Source: an uncultured Prevotellaceae bacterium (GTDB taxonomy: Bacteria > Bacteroidota > Bacteroidia > Bacteroidales > Bacteroidaceae). From it: a stretch of DNA of 37,961 nucleotides. The notes below the pieces were generated by a model. That model was not told the origin of the DNA and made no database searches. It saw nothing but the letters and a program-made list of their open reading frames with translations. Below are positions 7,336 through 15,134 of the stretch, in pieces. The stretch lies in assembly GCA_946188345.1 (NCBI GenBank), contig CAMHUI010000022.1, positions 1-37,961 on the forward strand, written 5' to 3'. Both the position numbers and the translations under genes were made by a program. Numbering within the stretch: the stretch's first letter is position 1; every line of letters starts with the position of its first letter.

Positions 7336-8877
7336 ATGGCACAAGAAGACGTTTTCAAAAAGATTGTAAGCCACTGCAAAGAGTATGGCTTCGTGTTCCC
7401 GAGTTCAGAAATCTATGATGGTCTGGGCGCCGTCTACGACTATGCGCAGAACGGTGTCGAGCTGAAGAATAATATCAAGGAGTACTGGTGGAAATCCATG
7501 GTGCTGCTTCACGAGAATATCGTCGGCATCGACTCCGCCATCTTCATGCATCCCACGGTGTGGAAGGCTTCCGGCCATGTCGACGCCTTCAACGACCCCC
7601 TCATCGACAACCGCGACTCGAAGAAACGCTACCGCGCCGACGTGCTCATCGAAGACCAGATAGCCAAGTATGACGAGAAGATAGAGAAGGAAGTCGCCAA
7701 GGCCCGCAAGCGCTTCGGCGATGCCTTCAACGAGGAGCAGTACCTCGCCACCTCGCCCCGCGTGGCAGAAATCAAGCAGAAGCGCGACGCCCTGCACGAA
7801 CGCTACACCCAGGCCATGCAGGGTCCCGACCTCGATGAGCTCAAGCAGATTATCGTCGACGAGGAAATCGTATGCCCCATCAGCGGCACGAAGAACTGGA
7901 CCGACGTGCGCCAGTTCAACCTGATGTTCTCCACCGAGATGGGTTCCACGGCCGATGGCTCGATGAAGATCTACCTGCGTCCCGAGACGGCACAGGGTAT
8001 CTTCGTCAACTACCTGAACGTGCAGAAGACCGGCCGCATGAAGATACCCTTCGGCATCGCCCAGATCGGTAAGGCCTTCCGCAACGAAATCGTTGCCCGC
8101 CAGTTCATCTTCCGCATGCGCGAGTTCGAACAGATGGAGATGCAGTTCTTCGTGAAGCCCGGCACCGAGCTCGAGTGGTTCCCCAAGTGGAAGGAGACAC
8201 GCATGAAGTGGCACCAGGCCTTAGGCTTCGGCGCCGAGAACTACCGCTTCCACGACCACGAGAAGCTGGCTCACTATGCCAACGCAGCCACCGACATCGA
8301 ATTCCACATGCCCTTCGGATTCAAGGAAGTGGAAGGCATCCACTCGCGCACGAACTTCGACCTCTCGCAGCATGAGAAATATTCCGGCAAGTCCATCAAA
8401 TACTTCGATCCCGAGACCAACGAGTCGTACACCCCGTTCGTCATCGAGACCTCCATCGGCGTCGACCGTATGTTCCTCTCCATCATGTGCCACTCCTTCG
8501 AGGAAGAGCAGCTTGAGGGCGGCGAGACCCGCACCGTGCTCCACCTGCCCGAGGCACTCGCACCCGTGAAGTGCTGCGTCATGCCGCTCGTGAAGAAGGA
8601 CGGACTGCCCGAGAAGGCCCGCGAGATTATCAATGACCTGAAGTTCCACTTCAACTGCCACTACGAGGAAAAAGACTCCATCGGCAAGCGCTACCGCCGT
8701 CAGGATGCCATCGGCACGCCCTACTGTGTCACCGTCGACCACGACACGCTGCAGGACGGCTGCGTCACCCTGCGCTATCGCGACTCGATGAAGCAGGAGC
8801 GCGTGCGCATCGAAGACCTCAGAGGTATCATCGAGGACAAAGTCAGCATCGCCTCCCTGTTGAAGAAACTGATTTAA
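7336..8877 (+). CDS. glyS: Glycyl-tRNA synthetase, dimeric (alpha2) type
   Basis: A 513-residue class II aminoacyl-tRNA synthetase that charges tRNA-Gly. It is a single chain of the homodimeric type, not the split GlyQ/GlyS form. The N-terminus carries the DGLGAVYDYAQNG segment (28-40) and VWKASGHVDAF (75-85). Motif 2 spans FRNEIVARQFIFRMREFEQME (residues 248-268), and motif 3 includes TSIGVDRMFL (371-380). The C-terminal part, from about 395, is the anticodon-binding domain (APVKCCVMPLVKK onwards). The length is normal for the family. The ATG at 7336 follows a TAACTTTG promoter box. No terminator is seen before the FKBP gene 10 bases later, so the two may be co-transcribed. Confidence 0.96.
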   Translation: MAQEDVFKKIVSHCKEYGFVFPSSEIYDGLGAVYDYAQNGVELKNNIKEYWWKSMVLLHENIVGIDSAIFMHPTVWKASGHVDAFNDPLIDNRDSKKRYRADVLIEDQIAKYDEKIEKEVAKARKRFGDAFNEEQYLATSPRVAEIKQKRDALHERYTQAMQGPDLDELKQIIVDEEIVCPISGTKNWTDVRQFNLMFSTEMGSTADGSMKIYLRPETAQGIFVNYLNVQKTGRMKIPFGIAQIGKAFRNEIVARQFIFRMREFEQMEMQFFVKPGTELEWFPKWKETRMKWHQALGFGAENYRFHDHEKLAHYANAATDIEFHMPFGFKEVEGIHSRTNFDLSQHEKYSGKSIKYFDPETNESYTPFVIETSIGVDRMFLSIMCHSFEEEQLEGGETRTVLHLPEALAPVKCCVMPLVKKDGLPEKAREIINDLKFHFNCHYEEKDSIGKRYRRQDAIGTPYCVTVDHDTLQDGCVTLRYRDSMKQERVRIEDLRGIIEDKVSIASLLKKLI

Positions 8878-8887
8878 CCCTGCAAGA

Positions 8888-9622
8888 ATGAAAAATGAAG
8901 AAATAACCAAGATGAAGAACGTGGAAAGAAGGACGCAGCAAGTGCTGAAGACCCTGTTGTTGGCAGCACTCCTCATCCTTCCTTCCTCACTCTTCATTGC
9001 GTGCGGCGAGAGCGATGACAGTCCCGAGGAGTTTCCCGATTGGAAAAACCGCAACGAGACCTATTTCAACCAGCTCTACACCACCGTCTCGGCTGAAGTG
9101 GCCGCAGGAAACAGCGAATGGAAAATCATCCGCAACTGGTCCTTGCCCGACGATGAAAGCTTCGCCGTCAAGCCCACCGGAAACATCCTCGTGAAGGTAG
9201 TCCGCGAGGGCAGCAGTCCCAATCCCGCACCGCTGTATAACGACACCGTCCACGTCAGCTACTGCGGCCGCATGCTCCCGTCAACTTCCTATGCCAACGG
9301 AAAAGTCTTCGACGACAAGATGGGGCAGGGCACCGACCCCCAGACGTTTACCTACGTCAAGAGGGCCGTCAACGGATTCGTCGACGGATTCTCTACAGCC
9401 CTGATGCACATGCGCATCGGCGACCACTGGCAGGTATACATTCCCTACCAGCTGGCCTATGGGGAAGACGGACTGACCGAGACAGTAGACAAGGTGAAGC
9501 ATCAGGTTATTCCAGGCTATTCCACGTTGATTTTCGATGTCTATCTGAAAGCCTACTTCCACCCTGGCAAGACAGCACCCGCTGCACAAGCCAAGACATC
9601 GGCAGGAGAGTGGGCTGAATAA
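8888..9622 (+). CDS. FKBP-type peptidyl-prolyl isomerase, predicted lipoprotein
   Basis: A 244-residue protein with a hydrophobic leader and lipobox LFIAC (Cys39), so it is probably membrane-anchored. The FKBP fold covers about residues 95-220. It is recognised by NDTVHVSYCGRML, KVFDD, FVDGFSTALMHMRIGDHWQV, IPYQLAYGEDG and the closing IPGYSTLIFDVYLK. It should catalyse prolyl cis-trans isomerisation or act as a folding helper in the envelope. The first ATG (8888) gives a long, charged n-region; the in-frame ATG at 8912 is an equally good start. It follows glyS by 10 bases and precedes the MATE gene by 8 bases. Confidence 0.9.
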   Translation: MKNEEITKMKNVERRTQQVLKTLLLAALLILPSSLFIACGESDDSPEEFPDWKNRNETYFNQLYTTVSAEVAAGNSEWKIIRNWSLPDDESFAVKPTGNILVKVVREGSSPNPAPLYNDTVHVSYCGRMLPSTSYANGKVFDDKMGQGTDPQTFTYVKRAVNGFVDGFSTALMHMRIGDHWQVYIPYQLAYGEDGLTETVDKVKHQVIPGYSTLIFDVYLKAYFHPGKTAPAAQAKTSAGEWAE

Positions 9623-9630
9623 ACAGCACC

Positions 9631-11007
9631 TTGTTCTCAAATAAGCAAAGTGATGCGTTGCTTGCCAACATTCGCGAGGGACGGACGTTGACGACAAGCG
9701 AAAAGCTCAGTCTGATTGTCAGCCTGAGCATTCCTTCTATATTGGCCCAGATATCCGCCACGGTGATGTTCTTTATCGACTACGCCATGGTGGGGCACCT
9801 CGGCGAGAAGGCCACAGCCTCCGTCGGACTCGTAGAGACCACCACGTGGCTCTTGGGCGGTCTCGCCTCGGCAGCCAACATGGGATTCTCTGTCCAGGTA
9901 GCCCATTTCATCGGCGCCAACGACTTCGAGAGCGCCCGCCGCGTGCTCCGGCAGTCGCTCGTGTGCTGCTTCATCTGGAGCTTCATGCTCTCCATGGCCT
10001 GCGTCGCCGTCCACCTGCACCTGCCCTTCTGGCTGGGAGGAACGGCAGACATCGCCCACGATGCATCCGTCTACTTCCTCCTCATTGGCCTGGCCGGCAT
10101 CTTCTTCCAGATGGAAGGCCTGGCAGGTTCCATGCTGAAGTGTTCGGGCAACATGCGCATACCGTCGGCCCTGAACATCATGATGTGCGTCCTTGACGTC
10201 GTCTTCAACTACATATTCATCTATCAGCTCGACATGGGCGTGAAGGGTGCTGCCATGGGCACCGGACTGGCTGAACTGGTCACAGCGCTGCTCATGCTCT
10301 ACTTCCTGCTCTGTCGCAGCAAGATGCTGCGGCTGGTAGGCCATCCCGGCTCGTTCCTGCCCAAGGCCGACACCATCAAGACCGCCTTCAAGATAGGAGC
10401 ACCGATGGGTCTCCAGCACCTGCTGATGGGCTCGGCTCAGGTGGTGAGTACCATCATCGTGGCGCCCTTGGGTACCGTGGCCATCGCAGCCAACTCGATG
10501 GCCATCACCGTCGAGAGCCTCTGCTACATGCCCGGTTACGGCATTGCCGAGGCAGCAACCACGCTGGTAGGCCAGAGCATCGGCGCCGGACAGCGGCTGC
10601 TGACACGCTCCTTTGCCAGAATGTCGGTAGGCCTGGGCATAGGCGTGATGACCGTGATGGGAATCCTAATGTGGGTCTTCGCTCCAGAGCTGATGTCCAT
10701 CCTCTCGCCCGTCGACGCCATCGTTCAGCAGGGTGTGGAAATCCTTCGCATCGAAGCCTGGGCAGAGCCGATGTTCGCAGCAGCCATCGTATGCAACGGC
10801 GTGTTCGTGGGAGCTGCCGATACACTCATTCCCGCCATCATGAGCCTGGTGTCCATGTGGTGTGTCAGACTGACACTCGCAGCCTGGCTGGCCAGAGACT
10901 ACGGACTGAGGGGCGTCTGGATTGCCATGGCTACGGAACTGACCTTCCGCGGACTCATCTTCCTGACACGACTCTCGAAGGGCGGATGGTATAAAAAGTT
11001 GGTATAA
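9631..11007 (+). CDS. MATE-family multidrug/cation antiporter
   Basis: A 458-residue inner-membrane protein with about 12 hydrophobic helices in two similar halves, as in NorM/DinF-type exporters that expel cationic compounds using a Na+ or H+ gradient. Family features are the SIPSILAQISATVMFFIDYAMVG first helix region (about 34-56) and the second-half helices around GAPMGLQHLLMG and PGYGIAEAATTLVGQSIGAG. The frame has no ATG before residue 46, inside the first helix, so initiation is probably at the TTG at 9631, 8 bases after the FKBP stop; another in-frame TTG lies near codon 11. The specificity cannot be read from the sequence. Confidence 0.9.
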   Translation: MFSNKQSDALLANIREGRTLTTSEKLSLIVSLSIPSILAQISATVMFFIDYAMVGHLGEKATASVGLVETTTWLLGGLASAANMGFSVQVAHFIGANDFESARRVLRQSLVCCFIWSFMLSMACVAVHLHLPFWLGGTADIAHDASVYFLLIGLAGIFFQMEGLAGSMLKCSGNMRIPSALNIMMCVLDVVFNYIFIYQLDMGVKGAAMGTGLAELVTALLMLYFLLCRSKMLRLVGHPGSFLPKADTIKTAFKIGAPMGLQHLLMGSAQVVSTIIVAPLGTVAIAANSMAITVESLCYMPGYGIAEAATTLVGQSIGAGQRLLTRSFARMSVGLGIGVMTVMGILMWVFAPELMSILSPVDAIVQQGVEILRIEAWAEPMFAAAIVCNGVFVGAADTLIPAIMSLVSMWCVRLTLAAWLARDYGLRGVWIAMATELTFRGLIFLTRLSKGGWYKKLV

Positions 11008-11085
11008 CTACCCCGTTTTTAGGTTGTTTTTGTTATAAAAAGATAAAAAAGTGCGCCAAATGGTGACAGTTTGCCACTCTTTTTT

Positions 11086-11093
11086 TAATTTTG
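11086..11093 (+). promoter_or_regulatory. -7 box TAATTTTG for the 11129 gene
   Basis: TAATTTTG fits TAnnTTTG and lies 35 bases upstream of the ATG, in AT-rich DNA after the MATE gene. A TTTG at 11070-11073 is too close to serve as the -33 element. Confidence 0.5.
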
Positions 11094-11128
11094 CAAGGAA
11101 ATAGCAAAACAAAATAATAAAAACCAAT

Positions 11129-11530
11129 ATGAAGAAATTTCTCCTCACGCTGATTGTCGCTCTGGCATCGTTCAACAGCATCTTTGCCGGCGACTATGAC
11201 TATCTCATCGTGCAGAAAGCCGATGGAACGAAGCAGTCGTTTACTGCCGTCGGGCTGAAACTGACTTTTGAGAATGGCAACCTTGTCGCAACATCCGGTG
11301 GCAGCTCGGCAACCTTTTCTCTGGCCGACCTGCAGAAGATGTTCTTCTCCAGCGAGCCTGCCGGCATCAAGGAACTCACAGATGACGCCAATCAAGCCGT
11401 CGTAGTCTATACGGCATCGGGTCAGGCCGTGGGACAGTATCAGAACCTCAAGGAGGCTCAGAGCCGCATGCAGCGCGGACTCTATATCGTGAAAACAGCA
11501 AGTGGAACCATTAAAGTAGCAGTGAAATGA
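11129..11530 (+). CDS. Small exported protein with C-terminal sorting-like domain
   Basis: A 133-residue protein with a signal peptide (MKKFLLTLIVALASFNSIFA, cleavage before GDYDY). The central part carries a LTFENG...ADLQKMFF module (about 50-74). The last 50 residues (VVVYTASGQAVGQY ... GLYIVKTASGTIKVAVK) match the look of type IX secretion type A sorting domains: a G-x-Y-I-V strand and a short K-V-x-V-K end. This would place it on the cell surface or outside. The ATGA overlap with the next gene implies translational coupling. The function is unknown; pairing with a beta-helix binding protein suggests a joint surface role. Confidence 0.8.
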   Translation: MKKFLLTLIVALASFNSIFAGDYDYLIVQKADGTKQSFTAVGLKLTFENGNLVATSGGSSATFSLADLQKMFFSSEPAGIKELTDDANQAVVVYTASGQAVGQYQNLKEAQSRMQRGLYIVKTASGTIKVAVK

Positions 11531-12990
11531 AACGTTTAGCCCTCGTCATCATACTTCTGGCGCAGCTCTTGGGCGTGCAGGCCCAGACGCTGAACGTCAA
11601 CATCGGGCAGGTGACCTATGCCCATCCCGCTGCAAAGGCAGCCGATATGACCTTCTCGGAGAACGGTACCCAGCTCACCATCCAAGGACGCAGCTATGCC
11701 GTTGCCGACATCGACAACATCATCGTCGACAATTCCGAGGTGGCTGACTCTACCGTTTCTGTCGTCTTTAGCGGCTCAACAGCCAAGGTCGTTGTAGCCG
11801 GAAGCATCGCCAATCGTATCACTGCCGCCGTCAGTGGGGCCAACGTCACCGTGACGGCAGCCGACGACCTGGACGGAGAAGTATACTACGTCCTCAGCGG
11901 ATCGTCGTCCAACGGCTCATTTACCCATAACGGAGCCTTTAAGAGCACTTTCACACTCAATAACCTGACGCTGACCAGCACTAACGGAGCTGCCGTCTAC
12001 ATCAACAACGGTAAGCGCAGCAAGGTGAAAATCGTTGGCACCAACACTCTCACCGACAGCGCCAATGGCGAGCAGAAGGCATGCTTTGCCAGCGAAGGCC
12101 ACGTCGAGATGTCGGGCGAAGGAGTGCTGAACATCACGGGCAAGAGCAAGCACGGCCTGGCCACGGATGAGTACTTGGAATTCAAATCTGGCACGCTGAA
12201 CATTCTCGGAGCCGTGAGCGACGGTATGCATGTGAAGCAGTACTTCCAGATGAAAGACGGAAAAATCACCGTCAATGCCCAGGGCGACGGCATCGATATC
12301 GAGGCCAAGAATAATACTGAGAAAGAGTTCAACGGACAGTGTTTCATCGACGGCGGCCAACTCACCGTCACCACAACGGGAGCAGCAACGAAAGGCCTGA
12401 AGGCTGATGCACTCATCACTGTCAGTGGCGGAACAACCAACATCACCACTACGGGCGATGCCTACTATGACAGCACCGCAGCCGACATCAGCAGCTCTTC
12501 GGCCATGAAGACCGACGGAGGCTTCACCATGACAGATGGAACGCTTACGCTCACCAGCACGGGTATAGCTGGAAAGGGACTCAATACGGTAGACGAAATC
12601 AATATCTCAGGCGGTACGATCACAGCCGTTACCACGGGTGAGACCATCGTGCAGACCGTCAACAAGGTGCAGATTGACAGCAAGGCTCATGGCATCAAGA
12701 CCGACGACAACATCATCATCACCGGCGGCACCGTGCTCGTGGCAGCATCAAGCTACAGCGGTTATGCCTTCAAACAGGACCTTCTGCTGAAGATTAACGG
12801 TGGCAAGGTGATGGGCATCGGAGCCAAGAAGGTGACCCCAGCCAAGAGCAGCACCCAAGGCAGCGCTACCTATGCTGGCATCAACGTGAAAGGCGGCACC
12901 ACCGTCACCTACGACGGCGTGTCGTTCCCTGTTCCCGCCGTCTATAACAACAGCGCCGCACAGATACTCGTCTCCTCGCCCAGCTTGTAA
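11527..12990 (+). CDS. Exported beta-helix carbohydrate-binding protein (Cthe_2159-like)
   Basis: A 487-residue protein with a signal peptide (MKRLALVIILLAQLLGVQA). After an N-terminal module with FSENG...VADIDNIIVD (about 43-72), residues about 80-470 form a long series of short parallel-beta-helix-like strands. Examples are GAVYINNGKRSKVKIVG, GEGVLNITGKSKHGL, GVSDGMHVKQYF-like turns, and SGGTTNITTTGDAYYDS. This layout and the GDGID, SKHGL and KAHGIKTDDN turns match the Cthe_2159 polygalacturonate-binding family (DUF4353). It probably binds acidic polysaccharide and calcium at the surface; no catalytic residues are evident. It has no sorting tail of its own and ends at a strong terminator. 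Confidence 0.85.
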   Translation: MKRLALVIILLAQLLGVQAQTLNVNIGQVTYAHPAAKAADMTFSENGTQLTIQGRSYAVADIDNIIVDNSEVADSTVSVVFSGSTAKVVVAGSIANRITAAVSGANVTVTAADDLDGEVYYVLSGSSSNGSFTHNGAFKSTFTLNNLTLTSTNGAAVYINNGKRSKVKIVGTNTLTDSANGEQKACFASEGHVEMSGEGVLNITGKSKHGLATDEYLEFKSGTLNILGAVSDGMHVKQYFQMKDGKITVNAQGDGIDIEAKNNTEKEFNGQCFIDGGQLTVTTTGAATKGLKADALITVSGGTTNITTTGDAYYDSTAADISSSSAMKTDGGFTMTDGTLTLTSTGIAGKGLNTVDEINISGGTITAVTTGETIVQTVNKVQIDSKAHGIKTDDNIIITGGTVLVAASSYSGYAFKQDLLLKINGGKVMGIGAKKVTPAKSSTQGSATYAGINVKGGTTVTYDGVSFPVPAVYNNSAAQILVSSPSL

Positions 12991-13034
12991 GCCTTTCTGG
13001 GTAAGAGCGCATTGACTGAACGACAAGTATAAGC

Positions 13035-13089
13035 CAGACCGACAAGCACCATCCTTCATTAGGGTGCTTGTCGGTCTGACCTTTTTTTT
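13035..13089 (+). terminator. Strong intrinsic terminator after the 11129-12990 pair
   Basis: A perfect 16-bp stem, CAGACCGACAAGCACC (13035-13050) with its complement at 13063-13078, has a 12-base loop. It is followed two bases later by eight T residues (13082-13089). It lies 45 bases after the stop codon at 12990. Confidence 0.93.
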
Positions 13090-13158
13090 GATGTACCGCA
13101 AGAAAAACAACAAAAACATTTTTATTTTGTCAAAGACAAAAAAAATGCCTTTCAGATT

Positions 13159-13189
13159 TTTGTGATGTCGGATTATTTCTCTAACTTTG
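13159..13189 (+). promoter_or_regulatory. Promoter for purH
   Basis: TTTG (13159-13162), exactly 19 bases, then TAACTTTG (13182-13189): a full match to the Bacteroidota consensus. Transcription would start near 13197, about 37 bases before the ATG at 13234. Confidence 0.8.
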
Positions 13190-13233
13190 CACAAAATATC
13201 CCCTTCAACATTATATACACTTACAATTAGCAC

Positions 13234-13824
13234 ATGACGACAGACAAAAAGCAAATCAAGACAGCCCTCATCTCCGTCTTCCACAAGGACGGCCTTGAGG
13301 AGATTCTCGCCCGGCTGCACGGCGATGGCGTGAAATTCCTGTCGACAGGCGGCACACAGGCTTTCATCGAAAGCCTCGGCTACCCCTGCACGAAGGTAGA
13401 AGAACTGACCAGCTATCCATCCATCCTCGGAGGCCGCGTGAAGACCCTCCACCCGAAAGTGTTCGGTGGCATCCTGGCCCGTCGCGACAATGAGGGCGAC
13501 CATAGCCAGATGGAGCAGTATGACATTCCGGAAATCGACCTCGTCGTCGTTGACCTCTATCCTTTCGAGCAGACCGTAGCCAGCGGGGCATCCGAGCAAG
13601 ATATCATCGAGAAGATAGACATCGGCGGCATCTCACTCATACGCGCTGCAGCGAAAAACTTCCAAGACGTCGTCATAGTGCCTTCGAAAGCTGAATATCC
13701 CCTGCTCCTTGACATCTTGAACGCCCAGGGAGCTTCCACTACGCTTGAGCAGCGTCGTCAGCTGGCCAAGAGAGCCTTCGGCGTCAGCTCGCACTACGAC
13801 TCAGCCATCCACGCATGGTTCTAA
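13234..13824 (+). CDS. purH: IMP cyclohydrolase (N-terminal domain of PurH only)
   Basis: A 196-residue protein covering only the MGS-like IMP cyclohydrolase half of PurH, which closes FAICAR to IMP in the last step of purine synthesis. Typical segments are ALISVFHKDGLEE, FLSTGGTQAFIESLGY, VEELTSYPSILGGRVKTLHP, VVVDLYPFEQTV and IDIGGISLIRAAAKNF. Bifunctional PurH is usually about 510 residues. Here the frame stops at SSHYDSAIHAWF, where the linker to the AICAR transformylase domain should start. No frame in the next 240 bases resumes that domain, so the preceding folate-dependent step must be done by another protein. It has its own strong promoter. Confidence 0.88.
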   Translation: MTTDKKQIKTALISVFHKDGLEEILARLHGDGVKFLSTGGTQAFIESLGYPCTKVEELTSYPSILGGRVKTLHPKVFGGILARRDNEGDHSQMEQYDIPEIDLVVVDLYPFEQTVASGASEQDIIEKIDIGGISLIRAAAKNFQDVVIVPSKAEYPLLLDILNAQGASTTLEQRRQLAKRAFGVSSHYDSAIHAWF

Positions 13825-14066
13825 GGGACACATTCCCAGTCCCCCGTCCAAAGAGAGGGGGAACCATTGCGGAAGGAAATCATTGATAATGGAGTGATTT
13901 AACATAAAAGACAGCAGCCAATCCCGCCTGCCGCTATCACGCAGACATTCTCCTCTTTGAGAAGGATAGGAGAGGCTAACAAACAAACAACCGTCCTGCC
14001 ACCCCCTCGGCTAACAGGCAGGCACTCCTCCCCCTTGAGGGAGGCAGGGAGGGGTTCTTATATACT
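13825..14066. repeat. Intergenic cluster of REP-like hairpins between purH and mreB
   Basis: The 242-base gap holds several C-run/G-run hairpins: TCCCCC/GGGGGA (13840-13862), CTCCT/AGGAG (about 13949-13974), CCTGCC/GGCAGG (13995-14022) and CCTCCC/GGGAGG (14027-14044). The last is followed by GCAGGGAGGGG. A related hairpin occurs at 37661-37680 (TCTGAGGGGAGGCAGGAG). No T tract follows any of them, so they look like dispersed repeats rather than terminators. No coding content is seen. Confidence 0.6.
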
Positions 14067-15086
14067 ATGGGATTTTTTTCATTGACCCAGGAAATTGCCA
14101 TGGACCTGGGAACGGCCAACACCATCATCATCAGCGATGACAAAATCGTGGTGGATGAGCCGTCGGTAGTGGCCCTCGACCGAAACAACAAGATGATTGC
14201 CGTCGGTGAGAAGGCCAAGTTGATGCACGAGAAGACTAATCCAGACATCCGTACCATTCGCCCTCTGCGCGACGGTGTGATTGCCGACTTCTCTGCCTGT
14301 GAACAGATGATGCGTGGACTCATCAAGATGGTCCACTCGAGAAGCCGTATCTTCTCGCCTTCCATGAGAATGGTCATCGGCGTACCCTCTGGCTCGACAG
14401 AAGTAGAGCTGCGTGCCGTGCGCGACTCAGCTGAGCATGCCGACGGACGTGATGTCTATCTCATCTTTGAACCTATGGCAGCAGCCATCGGTATCGGACT
14501 CGACGTTGAGGCTCCCGAAGGAAACATGATTGTCGACATCGGTGGCGGAACAACTGAGATTGCCGTCATCTCGCTCGGTGGTATCGTGGCCAACAACAGT
14601 ATCAAGGTGGCCGGCGACGACCTTATCTCTGACATTCAGGACTACATGAGCCGCCAGCACAACGTTCGCGTCAGTGAGCGCATGGCTGAGCGCATCAAGA
14701 TTAACGTAGGCTCTGCCATCACCGATCTGGGCGACGAGGCGCCCGAGGACTTCATCGTGCGCGGACCGAATAAGATTACGGCCCTGCCCATGGAGGTGCC
14801 CGTGTGCTATCAGGAGATTGCCCACTGCATCGACCGCACCGTGGCTCGCATTGAGACCGCCGTGCTCAACGCATTGGAGAATACGCCGCCTGAACTCTAT
14901 GCAGACATCGTCAAGAACGGCATCTACCTCACTGGAGGCGGTGCCCTGCTGAGAGGACTGGCCAAGCGACTCACCGACAAGTTCAACATTACCTTCCATG
15001 TGGCCGATGATCCCCTGCGCAGCGTTGCCAAGGGTGCTGGCATTGCATTGAAGAATGTCGACCGCTTCTCGTTCCTGATGCGGTAG
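14067..15086 (+). CDS. mreB: Rod-shape actin homologue MreB
   Basis: A 339-residue bacterial actin that polymerises on the inner membrane and guides lateral wall synthesis. The phosphate-1 loop is DLGTANT (13-19). The phosphate-2/adenine region shows MIVDIGGGTTEIAVISLGG, and the C-terminal part shows GIYLTGGGALLRGLAKRL. The length is normal. A hydrophobic N-terminus (MGFFSLTQEIAM) could insert in the membrane. It is the first gene of the mreB-mreC-mreD-mrdA-rodA cluster. No strong promoter is visible directly upstream, where the DNA is full of hairpins; purH read-through is possible. Confidence 0.97.
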   Translation: MGFFSLTQEIAMDLGTANTIIISDDKIVVDEPSVVALDRNNKMIAVGEKAKLMHEKTNPDIRTIRPLRDGVIADFSACEQMMRGLIKMVHSRSRIFSPSMRMVIGVPSGSTEVELRAVRDSAEHADGRDVYLIFEPMAAAIGIGLDVEAPEGNMIVDIGGGTTEIAVISLGGIVANNSIKVAGDDLISDIQDYMSRQHNVRVSERMAERIKINVGSAITDLGDEAPEDFIVRGPNKITALPMEVPVCYQEIAHCIDRTVARIETAVLNALENTPPELYADIVKNGIYLTGGGALLRGLAKRLTDKFNITFHVADDPLRSVAKGAGIALKNVDRFSFLMR

Positions 15087-15092
15087 TGCTTG

Positions 15093-15118
15093 AGGTGTCG
15101 GGCTTCAGCCTGACACCT
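15093..15118 (+). other. Hairpin between mreB and mreC
   Basis: AGGTGTC (15093-15099) pairs with GACACCT (15112-15118), and the interior GGCT-TC-AGCC forms an inner stem, giving one long hairpin in the 48-base gap. There is no T tract, so it is unlikely to be a full terminator. It could protect the mreB message or reduce transcription of the downstream genes. Confidence 0.6.
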
Positions 15119-15134
15119 ACCACCCCAATAATAG

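Noticed and set aside
6577..7374. 265-codon minus-strand gene instead of the 6622 gene
   Set aside because: The plus-strand gene has a consensus promoter and a plausible membrane-protein sequence; the minus frame runs through the glyS promoter and start.
13840..14044. Transcription terminators between purH and mreB
   Set aside because: The hairpins have no following T tract on either strand and resemble dispersed G/C-run repeats also seen at 37661-37680.
13234..14066. Frameshifted full-length purH pseudogene
   Set aside because: No transformylase sequence is present downstream in any frame and the stop falls at the domain boundary, so a genuine short enzyme fits better.
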